64,000 nt of DNA, taken from contig JASCOV010000002.1 in assembly GCA_029960045.1 (NCBI GenBank), positions 62,001 to 126,000 on the forward strand, read 5' to 3'. Below are positions 16,440 to 24,800 of this stretch, piece after piece; position 1 is the stretch's first letter, and each line of letters begins with the position of its first letter. Under the pieces are notes generated by a model. It worked only from the letters and a program-made list of their open reading frames with translations. It made no database searches and had not been told where the DNA came from. The DNA is from Flavobacteriaceae bacterium PS02293. GTDB taxonomy: Bacteria > Bacteroidota > Bacteroidia > Flavobacteriales > Weeksellaceae. The translations under genes were made by a program, and so were the position numbers.

Positions 16440-18095
16440 ATGAAAAAAGAGAATAGAATGAATTTATCAAGAAAAATTGTTGTTACAGCAGCGGTAGGCT
16501 TTTTTACAAGTTTTAGTTTTGCACAATCTGTACAGGACGGAATTAACTTTGTAGATAGCCAAAAATATGCAAAGGCAAAACAAAATTACACAGACTTAAT
16601 TAATCAAAATCCTAAAGAAGCTAGTAACTACTTCTACTTAGGTAATACATATTTAACACAATTTGACCCGAATTTTGATCTTGCAACAGAGAGTTTCAAC
16701 AAAGGTCTTGCCGCTGATCCTAAAAGTTATTTAAATAAATTAGGTTTAGCTTCCGTAAAATTAGGAAAAGGAGATAAATCTGCGATTACAGAAATTCAGC
16801 AGATTGTAAAAGATTCAAGAGAAAAAGATGCAGAAGTGCTTTTCAGAGCGGGTGAAGCTTTGGTATTGTTTGAGAAAAACAGTTCACCAGATCTTGCAAT
16901 CACTCTTTTGAATAAAGCAATTGAGAAATCTCAAAAAGCTGGTGTTCCTGCTAATTACTACTATGCTTTAGGAGATGCTTACAGAATCAAAAAAGACCCG
17001 GGAAATGCAATGACTGCTTATGACAAAGCAGAAACTGTAGCAAAAAACAAAGCTTCAGTATATACAAGAAAAGGGACACTTTGGATTGCTGCTCAACAGT
17101 GGCAACAAGCAAAAACAAATATCGATAAAGCAATTGCGGTAGATCCAACTTATGCACCAGCTTACAAGGCTTTGGCAGGTTTCAATATCAAATATCAGAA
17201 GAATGCGGAAGCAACTCAGAATTTGATTAACTATACAAAATATGCGGATGAAGATCCTTATACACAGTTAGAAATTGCAAAACTTTATTTCTCTAATGAT
17301 GATTATGCTAATGCAAAATCTACTTTAGATTCTGTATTTGATAAAGTTAATGATCCTATTAAGTATAAATTGAGAGCCTATATTCAATATGGCGAAGCTA
17401 AATATGCTGAGGCACAACAAAGTATCGATACTTTCTTATCTCAAGCTGACAAATCAAGAGTTCAAGCTTCCGACGAAGGTTTACAAGGTTTGATTGCTGC
17501 AGGATTGGCAAAAGACGAAAAAGACACGGCTAAGAAAGCACAGCTTGAGGCTACATCTCAGCAGAAAATTGCTATTGCAAAAAATGCAAAAGATGAAACA
17601 ATGAACTGGGATGAAGAGCTTGCTAAAGTCAAAGGTGGTTTAGTCGGAATTGCTCCTGATGCAGCTACTTCTCCAGAAATTGAAGCCCTGAAAACTAAAG
17701 TTGCAGCAAATGCTCAAGATACAGACGCAATCTATAAATTGGCACAAGCTTACCAAGATGTTAAAAACTGGAATGGTGCTATCTTGACTTGGCAGAAAAT
17801 GATCACATTGCTTCCAACTTGGGAACCTGCATATTATAGCCAAGGTTATGCTTATCAACAAGCTGGTAATAAAGATTTAGCAGCTTCTGCCTATCAAAAG
17901 TATATTGATACCTTGCTAGCAAAACCAGCAGCAGATCAAGAAGCTAATAAAGAGACGATGTCTTATGCATATTTTGCTATTGCATTTATAGCAAAAGATA
18001 CTGATAAGGAAAAAGCGAAAGCAAATGTTGCAAAATCATTAGCACTTAATCCGACTTATGCAGATGCATTGGCGCTTCAAAAAGCACTTAATTAA
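16440..18095 (+). CDS. tetratricopeptide repeat protein, exported
   Basis: A 551-residue protein with an N-terminal signal peptide (residues about 1-29, cleaved after SFA, start of mature part QSVQDG) and many TPR-like helical repeats through the whole length, such as ASNYFYLGNTYL, PANYYYALGDAYRI, PTYAPAYKALAGF and PAYYSQGYAYQQAG. TPR solenoids are protein-protein adaptors, so this one is likely a periplasmic scaffold. A second in-frame Met at 16458 (MNLSRKIVV) is an equally good start. It follows the PstS-like gene by 96 bases and ends at a strong terminator. Confidence 0.85.
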   Translation: MKKENRMNLSRKIVVTAAVGFFTSFSFAQSVQDGINFVDSQKYAKAKQNYTDLINQNPKEASNYFYLGNTYLTQFDPNFDLATESFNKGLAADPKSYLNKLGLASVKLGKGDKSAITEIQQIVKDSREKDAEVLFRAGEALVLFEKNSSPDLAITLLNKAIEKSQKAGVPANYYYALGDAYRIKKDPGNAMTAYDKAETVAKNKASVYTRKGTLWIAAQQWQQAKTNIDKAIAVDPTYAPAYKALAGFNIKYQKNAEATQNLINYTKYADEDPYTQLEIAKLYFSNDDYANAKSTLDSVFDKVNDPIKYKLRAYIQYGEAKYAEAQQSIDTFLSQADKSRVQASDEGLQGLIAAGLAKDEKDTAKKAQLEATSQQKIAIAKNAKDETMNWDEELAKVKGGLVGIAPDAATSPEIEALKTKVAANAQDTDAIYKLAQAYQDVKNWNGAILTWQKMITLLPTWEPAYYSQGYAYQQAGNKDLAASAYQKYIDTLLAKPAADQEANKETMSYAYFAIAFIAKDTDKEKAKANVAKSLALNPTYADALALQKALN

Positions 18096-18116
18096 TAATC
18101 TGTCACAAATATATTT

Positions 18117-18155
18117 AAACTTCCCAATTCATAAGATTGGGAAGTTTTGTTTTAT
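18117..18155 (+). terminator. rho-independent terminator after the TPR gene
   Basis: A 12-bp perfect stem (AAACTTCCCAAT with ATTGGGAAGTTT, 18117-18128 and 18136-18147) with a 7-base loop and a T-rich tail. Confidence 0.92.
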
Positions 18156-18178
18156 TAATTTTGTAAAAATATTTTAAA

Positions 18179-18901
18179 ATGAAATGTGATTTTCTGGCGA
18201 TAGGAGCGCATCCTGATGATGTTGAATTGGGTTGTGGAGGAACAATTATTAAATTAATTTCTGAAGGAAAAACCGTTAGTGTTATAGATTTGACCGAAGG
18301 CGAATTAGGAACCAGAGGAACAGCCGAGACACGTGCTCAGGAAGCAAAAGACTCAGCTAAGATCTTAGGAATTAACGCAAGAGAAAATCTAGGATTAAAA
18401 GATGGTTTCCTAACTAATTCCGAAGAATATCAATTGAAAATAGTTGAGAAAATCAGAAAATACAGACCGGAAATTGTTTTAGCAAACGCAATCGATGATC
18501 GTCATCCTGATCACGCAAAAGCAGCAAAATTGGTTTCTGACGCTTGTTTCTTGGCAGGTCTTAAAAAAATTGAAACGTTCGATAATAATGAATTACAGGA
18601 AGTCTGGAGACCCAAACATATCTTCCACTATATCCAATGGAAAAATGTAGTTCCCGAATTTGTGATTGATATTACAGGTTTTTTGGATAAAAAGATAGAA
18701 GCTTGTCTTGCGTACAAAACCCAATTTTACAATCCGGAATCTAAAGAACCTGTAACGCCAATTGCTACAAAAGATTTCTTGGAAAGCCTGACTTACAGAG
18801 CTCAGGATTTGGGAAGACTTTCCGGAGTGGAGTTTGCGGAAGGCTTCACAACAGAAAAATTAATTGCACTCAAAAATTTTGAAGGAATTATTTGTAATTA
18901 A
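18179..18901 (+). CDS. bshB1: bacillithiol biosynthesis deacetylase BshB1
   Basis: BshB1 is a zinc-dependent LmbE/PIG-L-type deacetylase that removes the acetyl group from GlcNAc-malate on the way to bacillithiol, the low-molecular-weight thiol of this group. The 240-residue protein has the zinc motif AHPDD (10-14, His11 and Asp14), TEGELGTRG after strand 2 and DRHPDH as the third metal segment. GELGTRG and the length point to BshB1 rather than other PIG-L enzymes. The ATG at 18179 is right at the start of the domain. The final codons hold the -33 box of the tRNA-His promoter. Confidence 0.93.
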   Translation: MKCDFLAIGAHPDDVELGCGGTIIKLISEGKTVSVIDLTEGELGTRGTAETRAQEAKDSAKILGINARENLGLKDGFLTNSEEYQLKIVEKIRKYRPEIVLANAIDDRHPDHAKAAKLVSDACFLAGLKKIETFDNNELQEVWRPKHIFHYIQWKNVVPEFVIDITGFLDKKIEACLAYKTQFYNPESKEPVTPIATKDFLESLTYRAQDLGRLSGVEFAEGFTTEKLIALKNFEGIICN

Positions 18902-18921
18902 ACGATAAAGTACTATATTTG
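18891..18921 (+). promoter_or_regulatory. promoter of tRNA-His
   Basis: TTTG (18891-18894) is separated by 19 bases from TATATTTG (18914-18921), an exact match to the Bacteroidota consensus. The -33 box lies within the last codons of bshB1. Confidence 0.85.
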
Positions 18922-18934
18922 CACACGCAAAAAC

Positions 18935-19009
18935 GGTGATTGTAGCTCAGTTGGTTAGAGCGCCGGATTGTGGTTCCGGAGGTCGGGGGTTCGAGACCCC
19001 TCATTCACC
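18935..19009 (+). tRNA. tRNA-His (anticodon GTG)
   Basis: The cloverleaf folds fully. The D-stem is GCTC/GAGC, the anticodon stem is CCGGA/TCCGG around loop TTGTGGT (GTG at 18970-18972), and the T-stem is GGGGG/CCCCT with loop TTCGAGA. An extra G at 18935 acts as G-1 and pairs with C73 at 19009, the identity feature of tRNA-His. The acceptor has one T.T mismatch (18940 with 19004). CCA is not fully encoded. Confidence 0.97.
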
Positions 19010-19016
19010 CACAGAG

Positions 19017-19048
19017 AAAAAGCATTTCATTTTATGAGATGCTTTTTT
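19017..19048 (+). terminator. terminator after tRNA-His
   Basis: The stem AAAAGCATTTCA/TGAGATGCTTTT (one G-T pair) is followed by a T-run, 8 bases after the tRNA. Confidence 0.85.
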
Positions 19049-19071
19049 CGTTTTTACAATATTATTCAAAC

Positions 19072-19104
19072 AAAAAAGCGTTCCGGAATTTCGAAACGCT
19101 TTTG
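19072..19104 (-). terminator. terminator of the PUR-family gene
   Basis: The stem AAAAGCGTT/AACGCTTTT is at 19074-19082 and 19095-19103. On the minus strand it is followed by six T. Confidence 0.8.
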
Positions 19105-19113
19105 ATTTTTTAT

Positions 19114-19449
19114 TTAAACTTCGTCGTCAGACTCTATCGTAAAAGATTTTGATTTGAAGTCTTTATCGTGTCTTTCAGAGATTACATCTTCGCCTTTTTG
19201 CTGGATAATAAAGTCTGTAGATTCTTCGAAAAGTTCCTGAAAACTTTTGAAATCCTCTTTGTAAAGATAGATTTTATGTTTCTCAAAAGTTGCTTCTCCA
19301 TTTTCTCCGAAATTCTTTTTGCTTTCGGTAATGGTTAAATAATAGTCACCTGCTTTCGTCTCCCGCACATCAAAGAAATACGTTCTTCTGCCTGCTTTCA
19401 ACACCTTAGTGAAAATCTCATTCTCATGTCGTTCCTTAAATTCACTCAT
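19114..19449 (-). CDS. PUR-family DNA/RNA-binding protein (DUF3276)
   Basis: A 111-residue PUR-alpha-like protein of the DUF3276 family, which is widespread in Bacteroidota and forms a whirly-like nucleic-acid-binding fold. Visible family segments are EIFTKVLKAGRRTYFFDVRETK, DYYLTITESKK and KIYLYKEDF. The acidic tail ends in SDDEV. The start at 19449 (MSEFKERHENE) is chosen over an in-frame ATG at 19482, because the leader region before it holds a strong promoter. It is monocistronic with its own promoter and terminator. The cellular role is not established. Confidence 0.9.
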   Translation of the reverse strand: MSEFKERHENEIFTKVLKAGRRTYFFDVRETKAGDYYLTITESKKNFGENGEATFEKHKIYLYKEDFKSFQELFEESTDFIIQQKGEDVISERHDKDFKSKSFTIESDDEV

Positions 19450-19479
19450 CGTTATAATTTTTTTAGAAATGTGTATTAA

Positions 19480-19508
19480 CAAATATAACAGAATTCTCGG
19501 AAATTCAA
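19480..19508 (-). promoter_or_regulatory. promoter of the PUR-family gene
   Basis: On the minus strand, TTTTG (19510-19506), an 18-base spacer and TATATTTG (19487-19480) match the consensus. The box ends 30 bases before the chosen ATG and would place any start at 19482 inside the promoter. Confidence 0.75.
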
Positions 19509-19587
19509 AATGTTTTGTTAATAAAACCTTTAAAATAAGTTATTTTCTTAAATTTTTGATAAAATTATTAACGAAATGTTAGCGAAA

Positions 19588-21276
19588 TTAATTCAAATAT
19601 AATATTTCATCTGCTCTTTTCGCACTTGATTCTCTGTGAGTTATGATGATAGAAGTTGTGGATTTAAGGTCTTTGTCTATGTTTTGAAGAATGTTCTCTT
19701 CAGTCTCCGTATCCAAGGCAGAAAGGCAATCATCGAAGATCAGGATATTCGGTTGTTTTATCATTGCTCTGGCGATGCAAATCCTCTGTTTCTGCCCACC
19801 AGACAGCATTACACCACGTTCGCCGACCATCGTTTCGTACTGTTCTTTGAACTCTTCGATGTTTTTATGAACGTCCGCTTTTTTCGCCATTTCTACGACC
19901 AAGCTATGATTTGGCTTGTCAATCGCAAACCCGATATTATTCTCAATCGTATCAGAAAAAAGATAACTTTCTTGAGGCGTGTAACCCAATTGATCTCTGT
20001 ATAGTTTCAGATTATGGCTTTTTAGGTTTTTTCCATCGATTAGGATTTCGCCTTCATCAGGATCAATTAATCTGCAAATCAGTTGTGCAATTGTAGATTT
20101 TCCACTTCCGGTTTTTCCCATGATTGCAAGAGATTTTCCTGCATCAACTTTGAAACTAAGATTTTCAACCGCTTTGATTCCCGTATTCGGATAAGTGTAA
20201 CTTACATTTCGGAATTCGATTTCGCCGTTGATTGGATAAGTTTCAGTATTGGTATTAATGATGTCAGATTTCACATCCATAAACTCGTTCACACGCTGCA
20301 TACTAGCTTCTGCTCTTTGATTGACAGATGTAACCCAGCCAAGCATAGAGAAAGGAAAAATCAGCATATTGATGTACATAAAGAAATCTGCAATCGTTCC
20401 TACGCTCATTTCGCCTGCGATATATTTTTGTCCTCCAATGTAAAGAATGGCCACATTCAAAAGTCCGACTACGAAAAGAATGATTGTGAAAAAGTAGGCT
20501 TCAGTTCTTGCAAGATCCAAGGCTTTATCTTGATAATCTTTAACTTTGATACCGTAATTTTTCTCAATATATCTTTCTTTGCTAAAAAACTTCACAACAC
20601 GGATTCCAGAAAAACTATCCTGTACGAATGTCGAAATCCCAGATTGGCTTTTCTGCATGACCTTAGATTTTTTATTGATGATGTCACTTACTTTATAAAT
20701 TCCGAAAGATAGAATCGGTAGCGGAACCAATGTCCAAAGGGTCATCTGAACATCGGTCATAAACATATAAATACTCGTGATGATCAGCAAAATAATAAGA
20801 TTGACGACATACATCACGCCAGGACCCAAATACATTCTGATAGCAACCACATCCTCGCTCAAACGATTCATCAAGTCTCCAATGGTTGTCTTTTTGTAAT
20901 CGGTGACAGATAATTCCTGATAATGGGTGTAGATCTTATTTTTCAGTTCGTATTCAATTCTTCTGGAGGCAACGATGATTGTTTGTCGCATCATAAAGGT
21001 GAAAAATCCGGATAATAAAGAACACACAATCAGAATTCCTGAATTAATAAAAATGATTCTGAAATACGCCCAATTGTTTTTGACATTATCAATCAGTCCG
21101 GCTTCGTCTGATAATTTGAGTGTGGAATAATTTTTCTCAATAATATTGATGGTTTGTCCGATATACTGGATTTTATAAATCGCAAAGAAATTACTTAGAA
21201 TAATGAATAAAAATCCCCAAAATAATAAGATGCGGTGTTTCCAGAAATATGGATTAAGTGTTTTTAAAGCTTTCAT
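19588..21276 (-). CDS. ABC exporter, fused permease and ATPase
   Basis: A 562-residue half-transporter of the ABCB/MsbA type. The N-terminal membrane domain has six helices (first at about 15-35). The ATPase has Walker A GKTGSGKST (387-395), a Q-loop in GYTPQESYLF, the signature LSGGQKQR (491-498) and Walker B ILIFDD. Such proteins work as homo- or heterodimers and export lipids, drugs or peptides; the substrate is unknown. Walker B ends in DDCLS rather than the usual DEATS, so the catalytic Glu is replaced by Asp, as in degenerate sites of heterodimeric exporters. It stands alone on the minus strand, with a TAATTTTG box at 21308-21315. Confidence 0.88.
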   Translation of the reverse strand: MKALKTLNPYFWKHRILLFWGFLFIILSNFFAIYKIQYIGQTINIIEKNYSTLKLSDEAGLIDNVKNNWAYFRIIFINSGILIVCSLLSGFFTFMMRQTIIVASRRIEYELKNKIYTHYQELSVTDYKKTTIGDLMNRLSEDVVAIRMYLGPGVMYVVNLIILLIITSIYMFMTDVQMTLWTLVPLPILSFGIYKVSDIINKKSKVMQKSQSGISTFVQDSFSGIRVVKFFSKERYIEKNYGIKVKDYQDKALDLARTEAYFFTIILFVVGLLNVAILYIGGQKYIAGEMSVGTIADFFMYINMLIFPFSMLGWVTSVNQRAEASMQRVNEFMDVKSDIINTNTETYPINGEIEFRNVSYTYPNTGIKAVENLSFKVDAGKSLAIMGKTGSGKSTIAQLICRLIDPDEGEILIDGKNLKSHNLKLYRDQLGYTPQESYLFSDTIENNIGFAIDKPNHSLVVEMAKKADVHKNIEEFKEQYETMVGERGVMLSGGQKQRICIARAMIKQPNILIFDDCLSALDTETEENILQNIDKDLKSTTSIIITHRESSAKRADEILYLN

Positions 21277-21421
21277 TCTTTTTTGCTTCGATTTTCCAAA
21301 GGCGATGCAAAATTAATGATTTAAAATTTCAAAGAATAGTTTATATCCAAAATTGAGATTTCTTAACAAATGGTAAGTCAATTTATCATTCATAAAGGTC
21401 GTGAAAAATAACATTATTCAG

Positions 21422-21429
21422 TATTTTTG
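21422..21429 (+). promoter_or_regulatory. -7 box of mqo
   Basis: TATTTTTG lies 23 bases before the mqo ATG. The -33 position (about 21400) reads TCGTG rather than TTG, so strength is uncertain. Confidence 0.45.
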
Positions 21430-21452
21430 TACTCGAAAAATTTAATTAGAAA

Positions 21453-22934
21453 ATGAATCCGAAACCTAAATACGATGTTGTACTGATTGGTGGTGGAATA
21501 ATGAGTGCAACTTTGGCAACAATGCTTCACGAGTTTGACCCGAAACTGGAAATTGCAATTTTCGAAAGACTGGAAAAAGTAGCCAAAGAAAGTTCATCCG
21601 CATGGAATAATGCGGGAACAGGACATTCCGCTTTTTGCGAACTGAATTATACGCCGGAAAAAGACGGCAAAATAGATATTAAGAAAGCAGAATATATTGC
21701 TGAACAATTCGAAGTTTCCAAGCAATTTTGGTCTTATCTCATCAACAAAGGCATTATTGATAATCCAAAAGAATTCATCAATTCCTGCCCGCATATGAGT
21801 TTCGTCTTTGGCGAAAAAGATGTTAATTATCTTAAGAAAAGACACGAAGCTCTTTTAAAATCGCCACTTTTCCAAGGGATGGAATTTTCCGATGATCACG
21901 AGAAACTGAAAGAATGGATTCCATTAATGATGCAGAAAAGAATGGCTTCCGATCAATTGGCAGCAACAAAAATGGATCTGGGAACCGATGTTGATTTTGG
22001 AAAACTGACTGTTAAATTAATTGAACATCTGAACAAAACACAATCTGTAGAAGTTTTCACCTACCACGAAGTCAAAGACATCGACGCTGATGGAAACGGA
22101 AGCTGGAATCTGAAAGTGAATGACAGAAAGAATCTTCACAAACAAACCGTGAATGCAGATTTTGTATTCATCGGTGCTGGTGGTTACGCCTTGCCACTTT
22201 TGGATAGCTCCGGTATCGAGGAAAGTAAAGGTTATGGCGGATTCCCAATCAGTGGACAATGGCTGGTAAGTACAAATCAGGAATTGGTTGCAAAACATCA
22301 GGCAAAAGTTTACACGCAAGCGACTGTTGGCGCACCTCCAATGTCTGTTCCTCACTTGGATCTTAGAATTATTGATGGTGAAAAAGCACTTCTTTTTGGT
22401 CCGTTCGCAGGATTTTCTACGAAGTTCCTTAGAGAAGGTAGTTATCTGGATCTTCCGGAAAGTGTGAACTTCAAAAATATCCGTTCACTATTCGGGGTTT
22501 GGTGGCACAATATGCCGTTGACAAGATATTTGATCCAACAAGTGACAATGAATAAGTCTCAGAGAATGTCGCATTTAAGAGATTTCGTGACCGATGCTCA
22601 GGAAAAAGACTGGGAACTGAAAACTGCTGGACAAAGGGTTCAGATTATCAAAAAAGATCGTTTTGAAGGTGGAAGATTGGAGTTTGGGACTGAGGTTGTT
22701 GTGAACAAAGACAAAAATATTGCATCACTTTTAGGAGCTTCTCCAGGTGCAAGTACTTCTGCGTTCGCTATGATTATGGTTTTGGAAAATTGTTTTGCTG
22801 ATAAACTGAAAACCGACTGGAAAGAAAAACTGGTAGAAATGGTTCCAAGCTATGGCAAAAAACTAGCTGAATATCCTGAATTGATCAACGAAATCAGAGA
22901 ATATTCTAAAGAAAAACTGGAGCTGGAATATTAA
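21453..22934 (+). CDS. mqo: malate:quinone oxidoreductase
   Basis: Mqo oxidises L-malate to oxaloacetate and passes electrons to menaquinone at the inner membrane, serving the TCA cycle and respiration. The 493-residue protein begins with an FAD-binding Rossmann segment (DVVLIGGGIMSATLATML), and the family signature FERLEKVAKESSSAWNNAGTGHSA follows. The middle and end carry FIGAGGYALPLL, GFPISGQWL, LFGPFAGFSTKFL and LLGASPGASTSA, all typical of Mqo. The start is set by the Rossmann motif. A GNAT gene overlaps its stop (TAATG). Confidence 0.96.
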   Translation: MNPKPKYDVVLIGGGIMSATLATMLHEFDPKLEIAIFERLEKVAKESSSAWNNAGTGHSAFCELNYTPEKDGKIDIKKAEYIAEQFEVSKQFWSYLINKGIIDNPKEFINSCPHMSFVFGEKDVNYLKKRHEALLKSPLFQGMEFSDDHEKLKEWIPLMMQKRMASDQLAATKMDLGTDVDFGKLTVKLIEHLNKTQSVEVFTYHEVKDIDADGNGSWNLKVNDRKNLHKQTVNADFVFIGAGGYALPLLDSSGIEESKGYGGFPISGQWLVSTNQELVAKHQAKVYTQATVGAPPMSVPHLDLRIIDGEKALLFGPFAGFSTKFLREGSYLDLPESVNFKNIRSLFGVWWHNMPLTRYLIQQVTMNKSQRMSHLRDFVTDAQEKDWELKTAGQRVQIIKKDRFEGGRLEFGTEVVVNKDKNIASLLGASPGASTSAFAMIMVLENCFADKLKTDWKEKLVEMVPSYGKKLAEYPELINEIREYSKEKLELEY

Positions 22935-23410
22935 TGACCACATTGTCTTTTTATAAATCTGAGGATTTTGAGGATCTTACAAGTTACGCTTTGGATGAAT
23001 TGCAAAGTCAATTTACGGCAATGCCAAAAGCGACTTTGGAAATTATCAAAGAGAAAAATACAGGAGACAAATTTCCGGTTAGTATTTTTCATCAGAACAA
23101 AGCAGTTGGTTTTTTCGTATTGGATTTCGGAGTTGATAAATTGGATTTGACGGAGAATGAAAACTCAACATTGCTGAGATCATTATCAATCAATCCTGAA
23201 TATCAGGGAAAAGGAATTGGAAAAATAGCAATGATTATTCTTTCAGAGTTTGTAAAAGAAAATTTTCCTGAATGTGACGAAGTTGTCTTGGCTGTTAATT
23301 TTAATAATAAAAGCGCTTACGACTTATATCTGAAATGTGGTTTCAAAGATGATGGCAAAACGAGAGAATTCAGAAATGGATATCAGCATCTTTTATCAAA
23401 ACGAATTTAA
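22934..23410 (+). CDS. GNAT family N-acetyltransferase
   Basis: A 158-residue GNAT acetyltransferase. The acetyl-CoA binding segment is SINPEYQGKGIGKIAM (motif A, Q-x-x-G-x-G), followed by the LAVNFNNKSAYDLYLKCGF segment of motif B. The substrate is unknown. Its ATG overlaps the mqo stop by one base and its stop abuts the next gene, so the three genes are one transcript. That placement says nothing certain about the substrate. Confidence 0.85.
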   Translation: MTTLSFYKSEDFEDLTSYALDELQSQFTAMPKATLEIIKEKNTGDKFPVSIFHQNKAVGFFVLDFGVDKLDLTENENSTLLRSLSINPEYQGKGIGKIAMIILSEFVKENFPECDEVVLAVNFNNKSAYDLYLKCGFKDDGKTREFRNGYQHLLSKRI

Positions 23411-23806
23411 ATGAGCGAAACAATCGTAAAACCAAAAATTTCTGAAGAAATTCTTCGCAAACTTCAAGCAGAAACGATAGAGGAGAAGCAGGTGATTTTG
23501 CATTGCTGCTACAAATCTGAATTTTTTCTGGAAGAAAAGATCAGAATTTGGTCATCCACTTATTTGATAGATAGAGATTCTGATCATATTTCCAAGCTGA
23601 TTCATTTTGAAAATATCAGTTTGTTTCCAGCTTGGACAGATGTTCCGCACGGAAAAGAATATTGGTTTACGCTTGTTTTCGCAGGATTGCCAAAAGATTG
23701 TAAAGTTTTTGATTTTATAGAACTGATTCCGCAGAACAATGGATTCTTTGAAGAAGGCATTGTAAGAAACGGTTCTGATGTTTATAAAATCAGATTGGAT
23801 ATGTAA
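23411..23806 (+). CDS. hypothetical protein, third gene of the mqo unit
   Basis: A 131-residue soluble protein with no signal peptide or TM segment. It has several aromatic and acidic segments (IRIWSSTYLID, HFENISLFPAWTDVPHG, FDFIELIPQNNGFFEEG) that suggest a beta-rich fold. The ATG follows the GNAT stop with no gap. I recognise no family. A bidirectional terminator at 23811 follows. Confidence 0.7.
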   Translation: MSETIVKPKISEEILRKLQAETIEEKQVILHCCYKSEFFLEEKIRIWSSTYLIDRDSDHISKLIHFENISLFPAWTDVPHGKEYWFTLVFAGLPKDCKVFDFIELIPQNNGFFEEGIVRNGSDVYKIRLDM

Positions 23807-23810
23807 AATA

Positions 23811-23840
23811 AAAAGGTTCAGAAATTTCTGAACCTTTTTT
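23811..23840. terminator. bidirectional terminator between the mqo unit and dapA
   Basis: A long palindrome, AAAAGGTTCAGAAA with TTTCTGAACCTTTT (23811-23824, 23825-23838), carries A and T tracts on both sides and lies between convergent genes. Confidence 0.9.
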
Positions 23841-23844
23841 GTTA

Positions 23845-24720
23845 TTAAGAAAGCTTTTCCATTTCAGCTTTTATCTTTTCCTGCAAACCTTCAGAAGCTG
23901 CTACGAGCGGAAGTCTGAGGTAATTTTTGATGATACCTTTCTCTGCCAGAATGGTTTTTACACCGCAAGGATTTCCTTCCGCAAAAATTAATCTTGTGAT
24001 TTCTACCAATGAGTTATGGATTTTGTACGCTTCATCCACTTCACGGCTTAGCGCAAACTTAACCATTGTAGAAAATTCTTTCGGGTAAGCTTGGCCTATT
24101 ACAGAAATCACGCCGTCTCCACCAGCCAAAGTTACCGGCAAAGTATATTCGTCGTCACCGGACATTAGAGAGAAGTTTTCTGGTTTTTGTCTCAGGATAT
24201 CAAAATATTGAAGAATGTTTGGAGCTGCTTCTTTGATCATAATCAGATTCGGGAAATCATTTGCCAAACGCAAAGTTGTAGAAGCTTCTACATTTTGTCC
24301 AGTTCTTCCCGGAACGTTATAAATAATGATCTTTGCTCCGGTTTCCGCCAAAGCTTTGTAATGCTGATAAAGGCCTTCCTGATTAGGTTTGTTATAGTAA
24401 GGAGAAACTGACAATACCGCTTCAAAATCTGAAAGATCAGTCTCTAGAATTTGTTGTTTTACTTCCGCAGTATTATTTCCTCCAATTCCTAAAACCAAAG
24501 GCAGTCTGTTATTATTGATCTTAGTGATATGTGCAATTACCTTGTCCTTTTCTTCCTTGGAAAGTGTTGCAGCCTCAGCTGTAGTTCCCAAAACAACAAG
24601 AAAACTGGTTCCGTTGTCTATATTATAATCGATTAATCTGGTAAGAGAATCAAAATCTACAGAAAGATCTTCATTGAAAGGTGTTACCAAAGCCACACCT
24701 ACGCCTTTTAACTGACCCAT
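23845..24720 (-). CDS. dapA: 4-hydroxy-tetrahydrodipicolinate synthase
   Basis: DapA condenses pyruvate with aspartate-semialdehyde, the first committed step of lysine and diaminopimelate synthesis, in the cytoplasm. The 291-residue TIM-barrel protein has GTTAEA (45-50), the YNVPGRT segment with Tyr134, and the Schiff-base Lys163 in IMIKEA. The active-site pattern is complete and the length is standard. It stands alone on the minus strand; TAAATTTG (minus strand, 24751-24744) is a likely -7 box. Confidence 0.96.
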   Translation of the reverse strand: MGQLKGVGVALVTPFNEDLSVDFDSLTRLIDYNIDNGTSFLVVLGTTAEAATLSKEEKDKVIAHITKINNNRLPLVLGIGGNNTAEVKQQILETDLSDFEAVLSVSPYYNKPNQEGLYQHYKALAETGAKIIIYNVPGRTGQNVEASTTLRLANDFPNLIMIKEAAPNILQYFDILRQKPENFSLMSGDDEYTLPVTLAGGDGVISVIGQAYPKEFSTMVKFALSREVDEAYKIHNSLVEITRLIFAEGNPCGVKTILAEKGIIKNYLRLPLVAASEGLQEKIKAEMEKLS

Positions 24721-24800
24721 TTTTATATTAAATTTAATTTTCCCAAATTTAATTTATTTTAAACGAATTATGAACTTATATAATCTGAAAAATTTTCCAA

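Noticed and set aside
20083..20712. Plus-strand open frame of 209 codons inside the first ABC exporter
   Set aside because: Antisense shadow of a conserved gene. The composition (Cys, His and Phe-rich) is unlike real proteins here.
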